Assembly: GCA_025331565.1 (NCBI GenBank)
Contig: JAFREQ010000039.1
Location: 4,836,001 to 4,900,000 of the forward strand
Direction of reading: 5' to 3'
DNA from: Holacanthus passer
Lineage: Eukaryota; Chordata; Actinopteri; Pomacanthidae
DNA: 64,000 nucleotides
Shown: one piece after another, positions 1-11,343 of the stretch
Layout of the letters: each line of letters starts with the position of its first letter
Numbering within the stretch: position 1 is the stretch's first letter
Translations under genes and position numbers: made by a program
The notes under the pieces: model-generated
Database searches by the model: none
Told to the model about the DNA's origin: nothing
The model's input: the letters and a program-made list of their open reading frames with translations, nothing else

Positions 1-14
1 TCGTGTTTTCACAG

Positions 15-403
15 GGACATCACCACAGTAAGGAGTTCGTAGTGAGCCAGACTCCTCTCAGCAGCACGGTGGCAGATTTCTGGAGAATGATCTGTGAACA
101 CAACACACACACTGTTGTCCGTCTGGCTGACACACACAGTCAGGTATAACACACTCGCACACCCTCACTCTGTATAGCACTTCTACGTATATGTACAGTA
201 TATACCTATAAACACACGCACACTCTTACATGTTTTCCTGTTAATGTCAGAGTGAAGAGGGGCAGCCTTGTGTTTACTGGCCCAGCAAAGACCAGCCAAT
301 GAGCTTTGAGGGTTTTACTGTGTCATACTCGGGGGAGGAGCAAGCATGTCTGTCCAATGATGAGAGAATTTTGGTGCAGGATTTTACAGTGGAGTCTCCA
401 CAG

Positions 404-445
<42 letters not shown>

Positions 446-775
446 GTATACTGTATTTAACAAATGTATATGCACATTCAAAGATAATCATTTGAGACAC
501 TTCTGCATCTCTCTGTCTCGCCGTTCTGTTTTTCTCTGCCTCTGTCTAGAACAATTATGTGTTGGAGGTGCGTCAGTACAGCGCCACCTGCTGGCCCAAC
601 CCTGACAGTCCCATCAGGAACAGTTTCGATCTGGTCAACAAAGTCAGAGAGCACAGCAGACATTCAGACGGACCTACAGTCATACATGATCCGTTAGTAC
701 AACACAGACAGGCTCACTCACTCATTTCACATTTTGATCTTTCTTTACGAGGGTAAATCTATGTGTGTGTGTGTG

Positions 776-820
<45 letters not shown>

Positions 821-1295
821 AGGTTGGGTGGCGCTACATCAGGGCTGTTTTGTGCCCTCACCACCTTGTCCAGTCAGCTAGAGGAGGAGGGAGCAGTAGA
901 CGTCTACCAGGTGGCACGGATGACCAACCTCATGAGGCCTGGGGTTTTTAATGACATAGTAAGTACTGGCACATACACACACACACACACACACACAGAC
1001 ACACTGAATAATATTTGGCTCACCACTTTAAAGACGTTAAAATGACAATAAGGTGAGCAACATCACCTCAGACATATAAAAAGTAGCTGTTCAGGAGCAT
1101 TTTTATAGTAAAACATGGTTCAGTCTTGAAGCTGTGTCTCGCCCCCTACAGGAGCAGTACCAGTACCTGTATCGAGCTGTGCTGAGTCTGGTGAGCAGCC
1201 AGGAAGACCAGAGAGCCCTGCAGAGTCCAGAAACCAACGGCTCTGTACCTCTGGGACAGACTAACATCGCTGAGAGCCTGGAGTCCCTCATGTAG
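15..1295 (+). CDS. ptprz1: ptprz1 3' end: receptor-type tyrosine phosphatase zeta, D2 pseudophosphatase domain (partial, five last exons)
   Basis: Coding exons 15-143, 251-403, 550-692, 823-958 and 1152-1295 (stop TAG 1293-1295) join in one continuous frame with GT-AG borders; the gene continues to the left of the window. The product is a type I membrane receptor phosphatase of neural and glial cells, and only the C-terminal half of the second intracellular phosphatase domain is seen here. Visible family marks are DFWRMICEHN, VYWPSKDQP, CLSNDERILVQDF, WPNPDSPI and the run VYQVARMTNLMRPGVF. The position equivalent to the catalytic cysteine (HC.. in active domains) reads HDPLGGATSG, with Asp in place of Cys, as in the inactive D2 domains of PTPRZ1 and PTPRG. 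The tail ends NIAESLESLM, very close to the recalled PTPRZ1 tail (NIAESLESLV); this favours ptprz1 over ptprg. Which fish duplicate (a or b) it is cannot be told. Confidence 0.85.
407..440. repeat. (AC)17 microsatellite at a splice donor
   Basis: An uninterrupted AC tract begins three bases after the GT of the donor that follows the ptprz1 exon 251-403. Its RNA (CA repeat) is complementary to the GU tract at 762-816. Confidence 0.95.
762..816. repeat. (TG)27 microsatellite at a splice acceptor
   Basis: The TG tract, with one GC interruption near 781, takes the place normally held by the polypyrimidine tract of the acceptor (AG 821-822) of the ptprz1 exon 823-958. Only ATGT separates it from the AG. 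Confidence 0.95.
975..996. repeat. (AC)11 microsatellite after a splice donor
   Basis: The AC tract lies 16 bases inside the intron after the ptprz1 exon ending at 958. With the TG tract at 762-816 it brackets that exon. Confidence 0.95.
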
Positions 1296-4049
1296 ACACA
1301 GGCACATTTAACACACAAACATGTCACATACACAGAAAACGCACCATACAAGCACACACACACCAGTATAGACTGAGTGCTGTGGTGACTGTGGTTTGGC
1401 CCAACATGTGATGAGATGATGAACCATCATTTCTGTGTCTGTGGTTTATAGCTGTGTCCCCTGAGCATGCTAACGCTTCAATGTACAGTATGTTCACCGA
1501 TCAGAGAGCATTATTCAAGATATAGAAATAAAACATCATAATCCACTAAAACCTTAGGTAATGCAAATCAGGGTACATCCCTTTTAATCATATCTTATAA
1601 AAACAAAATCCCATTTTTTAACAGTGAGGCCCATTAACAGCAGCTCCAACTACTTTAGCTGTCTGATATAGTCACTACACATGCAAGCTTTTTGCCCACT
1701 GAACATGTCTGGCAGGGTTAGACTGGTCATTAAAAGTGCTAGCCTTTACTTATCACACTGTCAGCGTAAGCATGCCCAGCAGACAAAGCTACAGAATCTA
1801 CCCGACACACAGCTCACTACTTCTAATGTTCAGTGACCAACCAGCCATGATATGACCGACAAGGTACCACTGTCTAATAAAGGCAACCTTTATAAAGGCT
1901 TTCTGTTTAGTTAACTGATGACTTTATTAGTGGTTAATAGATAAATAAATCACTTTGACTGGTCAGACAGTTATTTAGAGCCGCAGACGGTATGGACTGA
2001 AGTCCATTTAGTAAAATCTTATTAAAAACTTGATAATTAAAACCCTTTTTATTTATAGCTTGTTATGAAATATAACTACAGAATTACTGAATTACCAAGA
2101 TTTCTAACTCAATTTTTACCAAGATGAAAGGATAAAGACCAGCCAGTGAGATTTTTGGCAACCCATTAACTGTTATATGAAGAATTAGTAAATGATTTAT
2201 TAATCATTGATAAGGACATTAGTTTAAATTCCAACGTCTTTTATAACCAGCTCATTATTAGACAGTGGCACCAAAGAAGCTTCACTGCCTTTCCAACAAG
2301 AACCTGTTGCTGTTGCTTGTCAGCATGAGCGCCAGCACTCCCTGAGAAACGTCCAAAAACCTTTTGAGGGCTTTCATTAAAAACTAAATGAATATGAAAC
2401 AAAAAAGAAAATATTTTTTTCTTAATTTTTCTTAACGATGAAAGGAGTCAGCGGTTTAATTCCAATAATAGATCAACCTTAAATTCATGTAGTCTTGAAC
2501 ATTTCTTTCTTTTATTTGTGGTCTCTTTTATTCTTTTCTCTTCCTTTATTGTTATTTTTTGCCTTTTTTCATGACTCTCCTGTATTCTATTATTTTTTTT
2601 TAAATAGGAAAAAAAAAACATATTAATAAAAATCGCAATTGGCAAACAAGCGAAACAAACTTTTCCAAAAATGAAATGAAAGTAGAACAACAAGATGAGT
2701 TCTATGTTAAAAAAGGGAAATGATACAGAAAATGACTGTCTCACCAACACTTGTGTTCCTTCATAATATTTTATGCACTGCACATTAACCAGCAGATTTT
2801 GGGACTCAAACTACCACGTATCCTGATTTAGAGTAATGTTTTGAATAACCAAAATCTCTTAAAGCCTCACTAGTGACGATGACTGCTGGTATTTACTGCT
2901 GTTTGATTTCTGTTCTTGTCTTGTTGCCACTGGCTCCATGGTCTCTGGTACTCTGTGCCTTTTGTAATTCATGTTCTTGTACTTTAAACCTGTTTTGATA
3001 CAACAGCCGTGTGACTAATATGCCAAAATAATGATCTGTGACTTTTTTTTTCTATTTTCTTAAAGTCTTGTTGCGCGCATTACTTTCGTATGTAAAGGTC
3101 AGAGAGGAGGGGATTTAATCAGGCTCAGATGTTTTGTAAAAGATGCAAACTGTGATTTAAAGCGATATTCCACACAAAATCTATCAAGCACTACAGTCCC
3201 AGTCAAAAAGTTTCAGTTTGAATTTCTGTCAGTTAACAATGGATTACAATGATAACCAGCTTTTATAATGTACAGAAAAAATCAAAACCTCCCAAACCAG
3301 TCCTGCAACAGAATAATCAACATCAGCTATAAGAAAGTACGACATTCAGCCGAGACAGTCGTCATATTGTTGCAAACAGCGTTTAGACAATGAGACAAAC
3401 AGCTGAACTTACTGATGTTTGACCACATTTTTCATTCACTTTGGATCCCTGCAGCTCCTCTGCGTCCCTGTGCCACTTGCTATGACTGTTTTCATTTTGA
3501 GGGAGTCCAAATGTTTCCACTGCATCAGACACGATCGACCTCTGAATCGCTTTCAAACAGCGCTGCAGCTTCTATCTGCGCCTGTTTTGCATTTGTTCAG
3601 CTCTTTTGGGGATGCAAAATGGTGCAAATCATAGAGGCTACTGCAGCTGAACCAGGCAGTGATTCAAACCAGATCTTACTGTAATATGTCTGAACTTTCT
3701 GTGTAAATATCCCTGAATACATCAGAAGGCCAAATTACTGTATGTTTATACTGTACCTCTATATATTTTCTATTTTACTATAAAAAAAAGTGATTTTCTA
3801 GTCATTTACACATATATATATAACTGTGTGGATTCTATTTGATAATTTTAGCCTGGAAATATTGATCATGTTTATAGTTTTAATGCAATGTTATCTCTTT
3901 TTATCTTCATGATTACAGTAGCAGCTTAATGTCTCTACCTTTATCTCCAGTCATAAACTGGTGCAGTATGTATATAGCAACAGGTTGAAGCAAACCTTGT
4001 TTATGATTTAAACTTGTTTCTTTTTCTGGGAGAGAAGGAAAAAAATAAA
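1296..4049 (+). other. Probable ptprz1 3' UTR
   Basis: This AT-rich stretch follows the stop codon and has no coding signal. Possible poly(A) signals AATAAA are at 1527-1532 and 4044-4049; the second is followed within 20 bases by a GT-rich/T-rich sequence (tgttcttgttt), a good cleavage context, so a long UTR isoform is plausible. Reading frames of up to 111 codons here (for example 2448-2783 minus) are low-complexity and unlike any protein. UTR extent is inferred, not seen directly. Confidence 0.4.
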
Positions 4050-6587
4050 ATGTTCTTGTTTAGACCCAAACTTATCCCTTAATTTTCTTAAATACATAAA
4101 CACACGGGACAAATGGGATTACAGATTCATCATGCTTTTATTTATACCATAATACATTGTATTGCATTGTCTCCCCTGATCGACCTGCACATGACATGAT
4201 AGTAAAGACAAACAAAAGTTAAATAATCAATGCACAACCATGAGAGGTTAATAAAGATTAAGTCAAAACTAAAAATATATATTTATAATCTTATTAATAG
4301 TCGCCATTACACATTATACTGTAGCAGTCACATAAGATAAAGTGTATATAGTGCATTAAGAATGAACCTCGTTATGCAGTGACAATATGATCCTGGGAGT
4401 ATCAATATTTTTTTTTTTTTGCTATTTCAAAATTTCAAAAATAAATTTGCAAATCCACATACTGTCTTCACACTCTTTATGGATATAACTATATGTGAAG
4501 TACTTTCATCCAATCACATGACGTTTCTGAAGCCTCACACATCTGGGCTCCCACATGTCTGTCAGTTTCCAAATGATGAGTTTACATGCATGCATTACTT
4601 GAGATAATATCACACTATAGAAGCCGGGCTTTTATTTAGGATATAGATTTTTACTTTACCATGCCCTGACTCCGCTCCGTGTCCTTGTTTTTCAGACATA
4701 ACATTTTACAGGTGTTTTGCTCAGCCAGACCTCTGGTTCAATCATAAAAGGAGGTCTGACAAAGGAATTTTCTCATCTCAAAATTCAGAGGGAGCTTAAA
4801 CTACACCACAATCAATGAGCCAAAATTTCTATAGACCTTCATCGTCTGAGCTGATGGCGCTACCGTCAGAGAACATCCTGATTAAAAACACAATACCTTA
4901 TAAGTGAGTAGTTCATGGCAACGTATTCCACTGTTCACAATAAATGTGTAGTCATGTCAACTTGGAGCAGTTTTGTCCCACTTCATTTACCTCATCTGCT
5001 GCTTCGATTTTATTATCTTTTGACATAAAGTAATTGAAACTCAGTGGGGGAGAAGGGGTGGGGCCAAACAAGCTTTTTTTTTTTGCTTTTCCTGTTTAAG
5101 ATTTTATCAGGGGAACAAGACAAACTCTGAAAACAATTATCTCCATTTCCCATTTCACTTTTTGTGAAAGCCAGTGGGAGCCATGAGAAACCTGTGAGTA
5201 ACATGAACTCAGCTCTCTCTCACCTGTATCAACGTGTCTTCGATTATACACAAACATACTGTACTTATAACGCAGCTAAGAAATCGTATTATGGCACATA
5301 CAGATGTTAGAATCAAAAGTAATATTTTATATGAATTCCTGCATTGAGAGTATATTTGCCCCCGACAGCTGCTGGGGATCCAGTGCCTTGCTTAATGACA
5401 CTTCAGCAGCATAGATGATGTCTGACAATTTCAAATCAAGTCCTGTTGCCATCCTGCAGCCTGTGCTGTAATGGCAATTGTCTGTAACATAGCCCATGTG
5501 ATCTTACATCCTTTGTGACAATATGTATTAATTACCGTAAATTCTCAAATAAAAGCCATACCATAAATAAAGGGGAAACGTGATATTACTAGTACCTGTA
5601 CTACAATGGCTGTAATTCCATCAGTATTTTTTTATGTATTTTTTAAAGCAACTGCCGGAGGAAACTCTGTTTCACAAACACTTTTTCAGAATAAAAGCCT
5701 TCCAGTGACGTAAAGGTATACTGGGAATGATTTGGATGTTGGATGATGATAGAAAAAAGGAAGGCATCTTATTAAAAATTTGGTTAAAAAATATTTATAA
5801 ATTTGAGAGATTACACCTCACAGCCTGTCTCTAATAAAGGCCTGGTTCACGCTTAAGTTCAGTTAATTAAAACTGCTGGGCCACTATTTGAGAATTTATG
5901 GTGTACATTTGTTTAATAACTAAATACGACATGTTAAATGACATGAAAGCAAAATGAAAATATGTAGTCTTGTGCAATACACTGAGTGCAAATGCAAGTA
6001 ATACAGGCAAGAAAATACTTTGTTTATATCTTTATATATAATATATAATTTTGGGAAAATAGCTACATTCTCTACTTTATCTAAAACGCTACAGCACCAC
6101 AACTTCCACCTGTTTCAAGCATATGGTGAGAACCTGAAAATGATCAGAATCTCTTTTTTTTTATTGTCACATTGTTGTAAAATCACTCGTGAACTCCAGT
6201 CACAGATAAAACCCAGTTGATCTGCTTCTTAATTTTTTTCCTTTGTCTCTCTGTAGGGAGATGCCACGGTGGTCTGTAGCATTAAAATGTAATGTTTTAT
6301 AACTTGTTATAATTAATATACAGGTAATGATTTGTGCCATTTTAAAATGTTACATTTATCACCTTTCAAAAGCAAGAGAAAGGGAAGTGACCACTCAAAA
6401 TATCTACGAGAAGTAGATGCTGCTCATCTTTTTACTGTGAAAAGACTTGTAAGAATCTTTAAAAAGACTGAATTAAATCCTCACTTCGATCAAGGCAAGT
6501 CTGTTTATAACAAAATATAATCTTGAAGCATAGTATTAGAATTTGCGTAGCTCCTTTTCCTTGTCACTTCTGAACGTGTGCGAGAGT
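4050..6587. other. Intergenic, ptprz1 to hbp1 3' side
   Basis: This region lies between two convergent genes. Apart from the MITE at 5534-5902 and a short stretch at about 5378-5420 that resembles dispersed fish repeat sequence (agtgccttgcttaatgacac), I see no gene. The sequence is AT-rich, and its reading frames are short and low in complexity. Confidence 0.5.
5534..5902. mobile_element. MITE-like element with 18-bp terminal inverted repeats
   Basis: The left end accgtaaattctcaaata (5534-5551) and the right end tatttgagaatttatggt (5885-5902) are inverted repeats matching at 17 of 18 positions. Internally, aataaaagcc and aataaaggcc motifs recur near both ends. There is no transposase. The size (369 bp) and the ends fit a non-autonomous DNA transposon. 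The family is not assigned and no clear target-site duplication was seen. Confidence 0.7.
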
Positions 6588-7270
6588 TCTGGCTGCCCCC
6601 TAATGGTCGACTAAACTGTCTCTTTTCATTGGTCGGTTAGTCGCAGTTTGTGTGTTTGTGCTGTTTGTCCCTCTTCCATTCCCTAACAGACTGAATGCTA
6701 ATCATCAGACCACGAAGGACTGTACGACGAAAGCCTTGATGGCTGCTTTGCCATGGAAAGTGAAGTGAACCTCCCACCTCCTGAGGCCTGAGTGGCTGTC
6801 TGTGAACCAACTGTCGACCACATGGTCACTGTTGGATGAATTTGTAAGTATACGTCATTCATGGCGTTGATAAGTCCACGAGTGTTTGCTTAAGTTATTT
6901 ACTCATGTGTTTTGAATAATGAGACTCGTCTGGTGTCATACTGTGTTGAGATAAATTAAAATGTTCCTCGCTGGTTGTTCTGACACATTCACGATCCTTA
7001 GCACCTCTGCTGTTAGCACTGTCATTAACAGGTGGCTCGCTTCATCTGTGAGCTTGTGAAATTCAGATTTTAAAGGCTGATTTTTACGGTTTGGTATTGT
7101 AATGTGACACGCATGATATTTTTTCTCATCCCTGGAACTCTGATGGCCCAAAAAAATATATATTTGAATAATTAAATTAATATAATAAACATGTAGACGA
7201 CTAGTCAACTAATGCATTGAACTAACGACTACAGGTCGACCAGGAAAATCTTTGGTCGGGGGCAGCCCTG
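6588..7270. mobile_element. hAT-like non-autonomous DNA transposon
   Basis: A perfect 10-bp inverted repeat, ggctgccccc (6591-6600) and gggggcagcc (7258-7267), forms the ends. Next to each end are related GGTCGACTA / GGTCGACC motifs (6605-6613 and 7234-7241). Ends of the form CAGGGCTGCCCC..GTCGAC are, from memory, typical of abundant fish hAT elements. The interior has no transposase frame, and the outermost bases and target duplication are not preserved. It lies just downstream of the hbp1 stop, so it may be part of the hbp1 3' UTR. Confidence 0.65.
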
Positions 7271-7333
7271 GTTTGAATGTGTGTGTATACACCTACAGGC
7301 CATGCTGATCCTTCTCTCTTCTTCTCTGCACCC

Positions 7334-10300
7334 TTAATTTCCCAGACAACCCTGTTGGACACAGAGGAGGAATAAGACAGCAGTACAAAGCACTGGATTA
7401 ATCAATATGTGTGTTTGTGTCTCTCTGTGCGTGTGTGTGTCCTTACAGAGTTGGTTCTTTTGCGCTTCCAACAGTCTGGGTTGAGTCTTTTCTGTTCGTC
7501 TGCGAGGGCTTTGGCCTGTAGGGTGAACGCCCGCCGCTCCTCAGTTCGCATTTTCTTCCACCGCTCACCAAGGAGGACGCTGATCGCTCTGAATCACATG
7601 GACACGCAAACATGCACATACATATACATGACCTTACAATAAACACTGACGGCTTCACAATCCACACACACAGCACACAGCACACCCACCTGTTGTCCTT
7701 GCCTGGGTACATCTGTGTGTACTCCACCCTGAACTTCTTGGCAAACAGCATGAAGGCGTTCATTGGCCGCTTGCACTTAGTGGGCGTGGCATTATTACTT
7801 CCTGCTGTGCTGGCCTGCTGGCTTTTGGTTGGCTTTTGACGAGAAGAGTGGGAGGAACTGGGACTATCGGCGTCTGCAGATTTTAACACATCTATGATTG
7901 ACAGGCTTTCGTTTATGATTTATATCCTCAACATTGCTTGAGTGTTTCTATGCATTTTTAGTATTTGGCAAACAGAACGATGCTCGTTCTTAATGCTTCT
8001 GCTCAATCACACAGTAGATAATCTCTCAAAATGCAGGAGATTTGAAGTGCAATACCATGTGATGTGTCTCTGTCTGGAGAAACAGCTCCCCCGCTGGACT
8101 GGGAGGCACGCCGCCGTCTGGCCATACTGCTCAACACATAAACCGCAGAGGAGTCCAGAGGAGTGAAATCATAACTGAAGAAGACACACATAGAAAAATA
8201 AGCATTTTTACACACATTGCTAATCTGCTGATTGGCCTGTTGCTGCATTAGATGTGGAACAGCATTCAGCAATCAAATCTATAACGTATATGTTTACTTG
8301 TAGTGGAGCAGGTTTCTATTTTACCTCCTAAATGTGTCAAACACCAGTGAGTCATCGGTGTGTTTGGCATCTCTGTGTCCTGGCGGAAGGCACACACCTC
8401 CCACCTCCATTTCATAGCACGGTATCCCATGGCGCACCACGGTCAAGCTTGGGTAAAATGACGACCAGCCTAACAGAACAAAAGACAGAACGTCAGAATG
8501 TAAAGAAGCAGATATGATTTGAACAGTTCCTGAGTTTTCTCATCATCACTCCTACCTTTGTTTTTCACGTAGAAGGGGTGATCCAGTTGGCACCGGGCAG
8601 TCATGGGAGAACGTCCAAATGCCCCCGGGTCAAAGGTCAGCTGTAGGAAAGCCTGACCAGACAACACAATCTCTGAATGCTGCACCAGCTGCAGACCCTC
8701 AGAGCCATAACTCTGCAAAAGAGCAATCAGTGATTTTACTCAGCATGTACTTTATTTTGTTGGATCTTTGCCTTTTGCATACATATGTTTTGCCTTTCAT
8801 TCTCGGTCTTTTCTGTTCATCTCTGATTAGAAGCGTTGGCAGAAAAACTACCTACCTTCTAAGTTTTTCTTCTCCTTAAATTATACAAATGGGGACCAAA
8901 TCAAAAAGCATACTCTGAACTCAGAGACCTGACAGTGTAAGTGCAGCCACGAGCTTCTTGCATTATGTACCTTCAGAGATGTGGATCGCTCCTCATCACC
9001 AGAGTCTTCTTCGGCAGAGTCCAGGTCCTCGACGTCCTGCCACTCCACATTAGAGCCGCCGTGGAAGCGCAGATGAGTGCCTGGTGACAGAGAATAGCTG
9101 CTCTGAGATAATAGCCTCAAATAGAATCTCACATGTATGTCTTCCAAGTAGAGAAAAACAAGTGATGACTCAGTATGAGGTGGCAGACGAAGTAAAAGAC
9201 ACAGATGAGATCAAATGTTGAGAGAAGCTCTTGCGCTGCCCTCGAGTCTAATGCAGTTGCCTAGTGTATACATGTACATGTGTGTGTTCGTGTGCCTACC
9301 TTTGAGAAAGCAGTGCCAGGCGGTGGGTGGCCAGGAGAAGCTCCAGCCCATGTCTTCATCATCAGACAGGGAGGATCTGGTTGACACTGCAGAACCGCAT
9401 TCACTGCTCTTCTGTGGAAACATGAAACTGTCAGGCACAACTGTGGAATAAACAGCTGCCACAGAGCCAACAGCTGGAGGTTTGTACTCCAAACAAACAC
9501 CACAGCGGCTCACTCTGACCCGCTGACACACAGCTTTCTGTGGCACGTGGTCAGAGGTGAGTCATTATTTAGAAAGTGAAAGATAATAAAAGACACTCTT
9601 TTTTTTATTTTTGGAGGAAGCAGGTAAACATGAGCTCTACCCTGCTGCGGCGACGCTCCCTGTCATGACCTCTGGGGGGCGACATGGTGTTGCTGGGGAG
9701 AGAGGGAGGAGGCCGAGCGTAGGAATGTAGATTACTGCTGGTGCTGGACAGGCGGGCCGAAGAGGAGCTGAAAATGACACAAGCTCATAAGTGGCACCCA
9801 CTGCAAACAGCACAGAGAATCCCCTGACTGTCAGTTGTAGGAAGAGTGGTGTTCCTGTAATATAGAAGCTTATAGATTTTAATACTCATTAATGTTCATG
9901 TTGCTACTGTTGTTCTCAAGGCTGCATCTACCAATAAGGTTATTCCCCCGTTTTTACTTCAGGGTCTTAAACAATCTGAGGAATAGTTTACATTCTATTA
10001 TCCAGAGTCCAAAAAAGTTGAGACACTGTGTAAAACGTAAATAAAAACAGAATGCAATCATTTGCAAACAAACTATGTTCATACCATGTTCCACAACTAT
10101 GTAGGTGGTGAACCTCTCTCCATCCTCGCTTGTGAACGACTGAGTCTTTCCAGGATGAACCTTTCATACCCAATCATGATACTATCACCTGTTACCAATG
10201 ACCCTGTTTACCTGTGGAATGATCCAAACAGGTGTTTTTGGATTTGTCCACAACTTTCACAGTCTTTTGTTTCTAAATATTGGGCCCTGCCTTTGTGTCA

Positions 10301-11329
10301 AGTTACTTTTGTTGTGGAGTACAACCATATACGTTATGTGACGCTTCATGTTTTAGTGCACGGAGAAGTAGAAAGCACACATACGTACCTCCGCTGAGGA
10401 GGCTCCTGTAGCAGTGGGCTCTGGGGTCCCGTGGCAATGTGAGCCAGCTGCGTCAGCCAGTGTGTGTCAGGAGGCTGTGTGTGTGCATGTCGCTCCTGGT
10501 GTGACACACCCACGTCCACCTGGTAGACAGGTGGTGCTGTTGGCTCTGTCTCCTCCTGAACCTCCTGCAGGTCAGGGAGGTCATCTAGAAGGAGAGGACA
10601 AACAGTAGCTGAAAAGTTTGGCTCTCTTTAGATTTGAAAAAACCTGAAGCCCATGTGTTTATTATGCTATTCTATTCTGTGTTTCATGTACCGTATTCCA
10701 TGTGACTGTCACTGGTGGGGAAGCCAGGTGAGGAGGGGAGGTGCTCCTCATAGCAGAGCAGGTCATGTGACTGGTCTCCATCTGCATCCATCATCACTCC
10801 TGAAGGTAAGGCCATACAAACAACAGGACATTTGACTAGTTTTTCAGGGAGTATATTCATGGAGTATTTGTCTTTTAAATTTCAAATATTATTCATTACT
10901 TAATTTTTAAATTGTTCATAGATTAATGTTTAGAATAATTTCAGACAGTAATAGTAAAACACATCTATCAATAGAATAAGAAAATCTGACAGATAAACAT
11001 TTTTCTTGGCCGACAATGAAATAAAAGAAGTGTTCTTTCCAAATAGCAATGTGTTTTCTAGATCTATTCCCAGTCTAGCCTATACTTCTTATAATCCATG
11101 TATTCCATGTAATCCATGTAATGTAATAATATCTTCTGTAGATCTGGAGGAGACTTCCAAGTTTGCAAAAATAACCCTAATCATGTCATCAAGGTTATTT
11201 GGGCAGGTGAACTCTGCGGTCTGCTGCTCTGGGCTTACCTGTGTGATCGCCTCGAGGTTCTGAATCCTGCATGTTCTGATGTTTGGGGTCGCTGGACAGC
11301 ACAGCCGGGGTCACCACCTCCCAAACCAT
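7334..11329 (-). CDS. hbp1: hbp1: HMG-box transcription factor 1 (AXH + HMG box), complete
   Basis: Eleven coding exons on the minus strand, in transcript order: 11329-11239, 10799-10692, 10584-10389, 9767-9641, 9411-9300, 9080-8971, 8712-8556, 8469-8325, 8174-8056, 7873-7690, 7588-7447 and a last 18-nt exon 7351-7334 (five codons plus TAA). All phases agree and give 502 aa (human about 514). The start MVWEV matches the family. HBP1 is a nuclear repressor that binds RB-family proteins and Wnt-pathway factors and slows the cell cycle. Seen here: an RB-binding LxCxE motif (LLCYE, residues 44-48), an IxCxE motif (IPCYE, about 316-320), an AXH domain (about 207-350, with WHCFLKG, LTFDPG, LDHPFYVKNKGWSSFYPSL) and an HMG box (about 423-490, KRPMNAFMLFAKKFRVEYT). 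The acidic block SSLSDDEDMGW is also conserved. The C-terminus GCLGN differs from the mammalian GSQQH. Confidence 0.96.
9768..10388. other. hbp1 intron holding a transposon relic
   Basis: This 621-bp intron lies between hbp1 exons and is filled largely by the Tc1/mariner-type relic at about 10003-10290. Nothing else was recognised. Confidence 0.8.
10003..10290 (-). mobile_element. Truncated Tc1/mariner-type element, copy A
   Basis: The left end (cagagtccaaaaaagttgag) resembles the terminal repeat of a very common fish Tc1/mariner-like element. The segment 10104-10207 is, reverse-complemented, nearly identical to 57961-58067 elsewhere in the window. Translated on the minus strand it gives a fragment resembling the N-terminus of that transposase (YERF/RLSRS-type residues), with the rest deleted. 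Copy A keeps a short palindromic piece (10208-10245) that copy B lacks. Confidence 0.7.
10800..11238. other. hbp1 intron between coding exons 1 and 2
   Basis: AT-rich intron sequence; nothing else recognised. Confidence 0.7.
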
Positions 11330-11343
11330 GATGTCCACGGGCA

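Noticed and set aside
734..1045. 103-codon frame starting in the GT repeat
   Set aside because: Only the part 823-958 is coding; the Val/Cys-rich start is the microsatellite and the end is intron.
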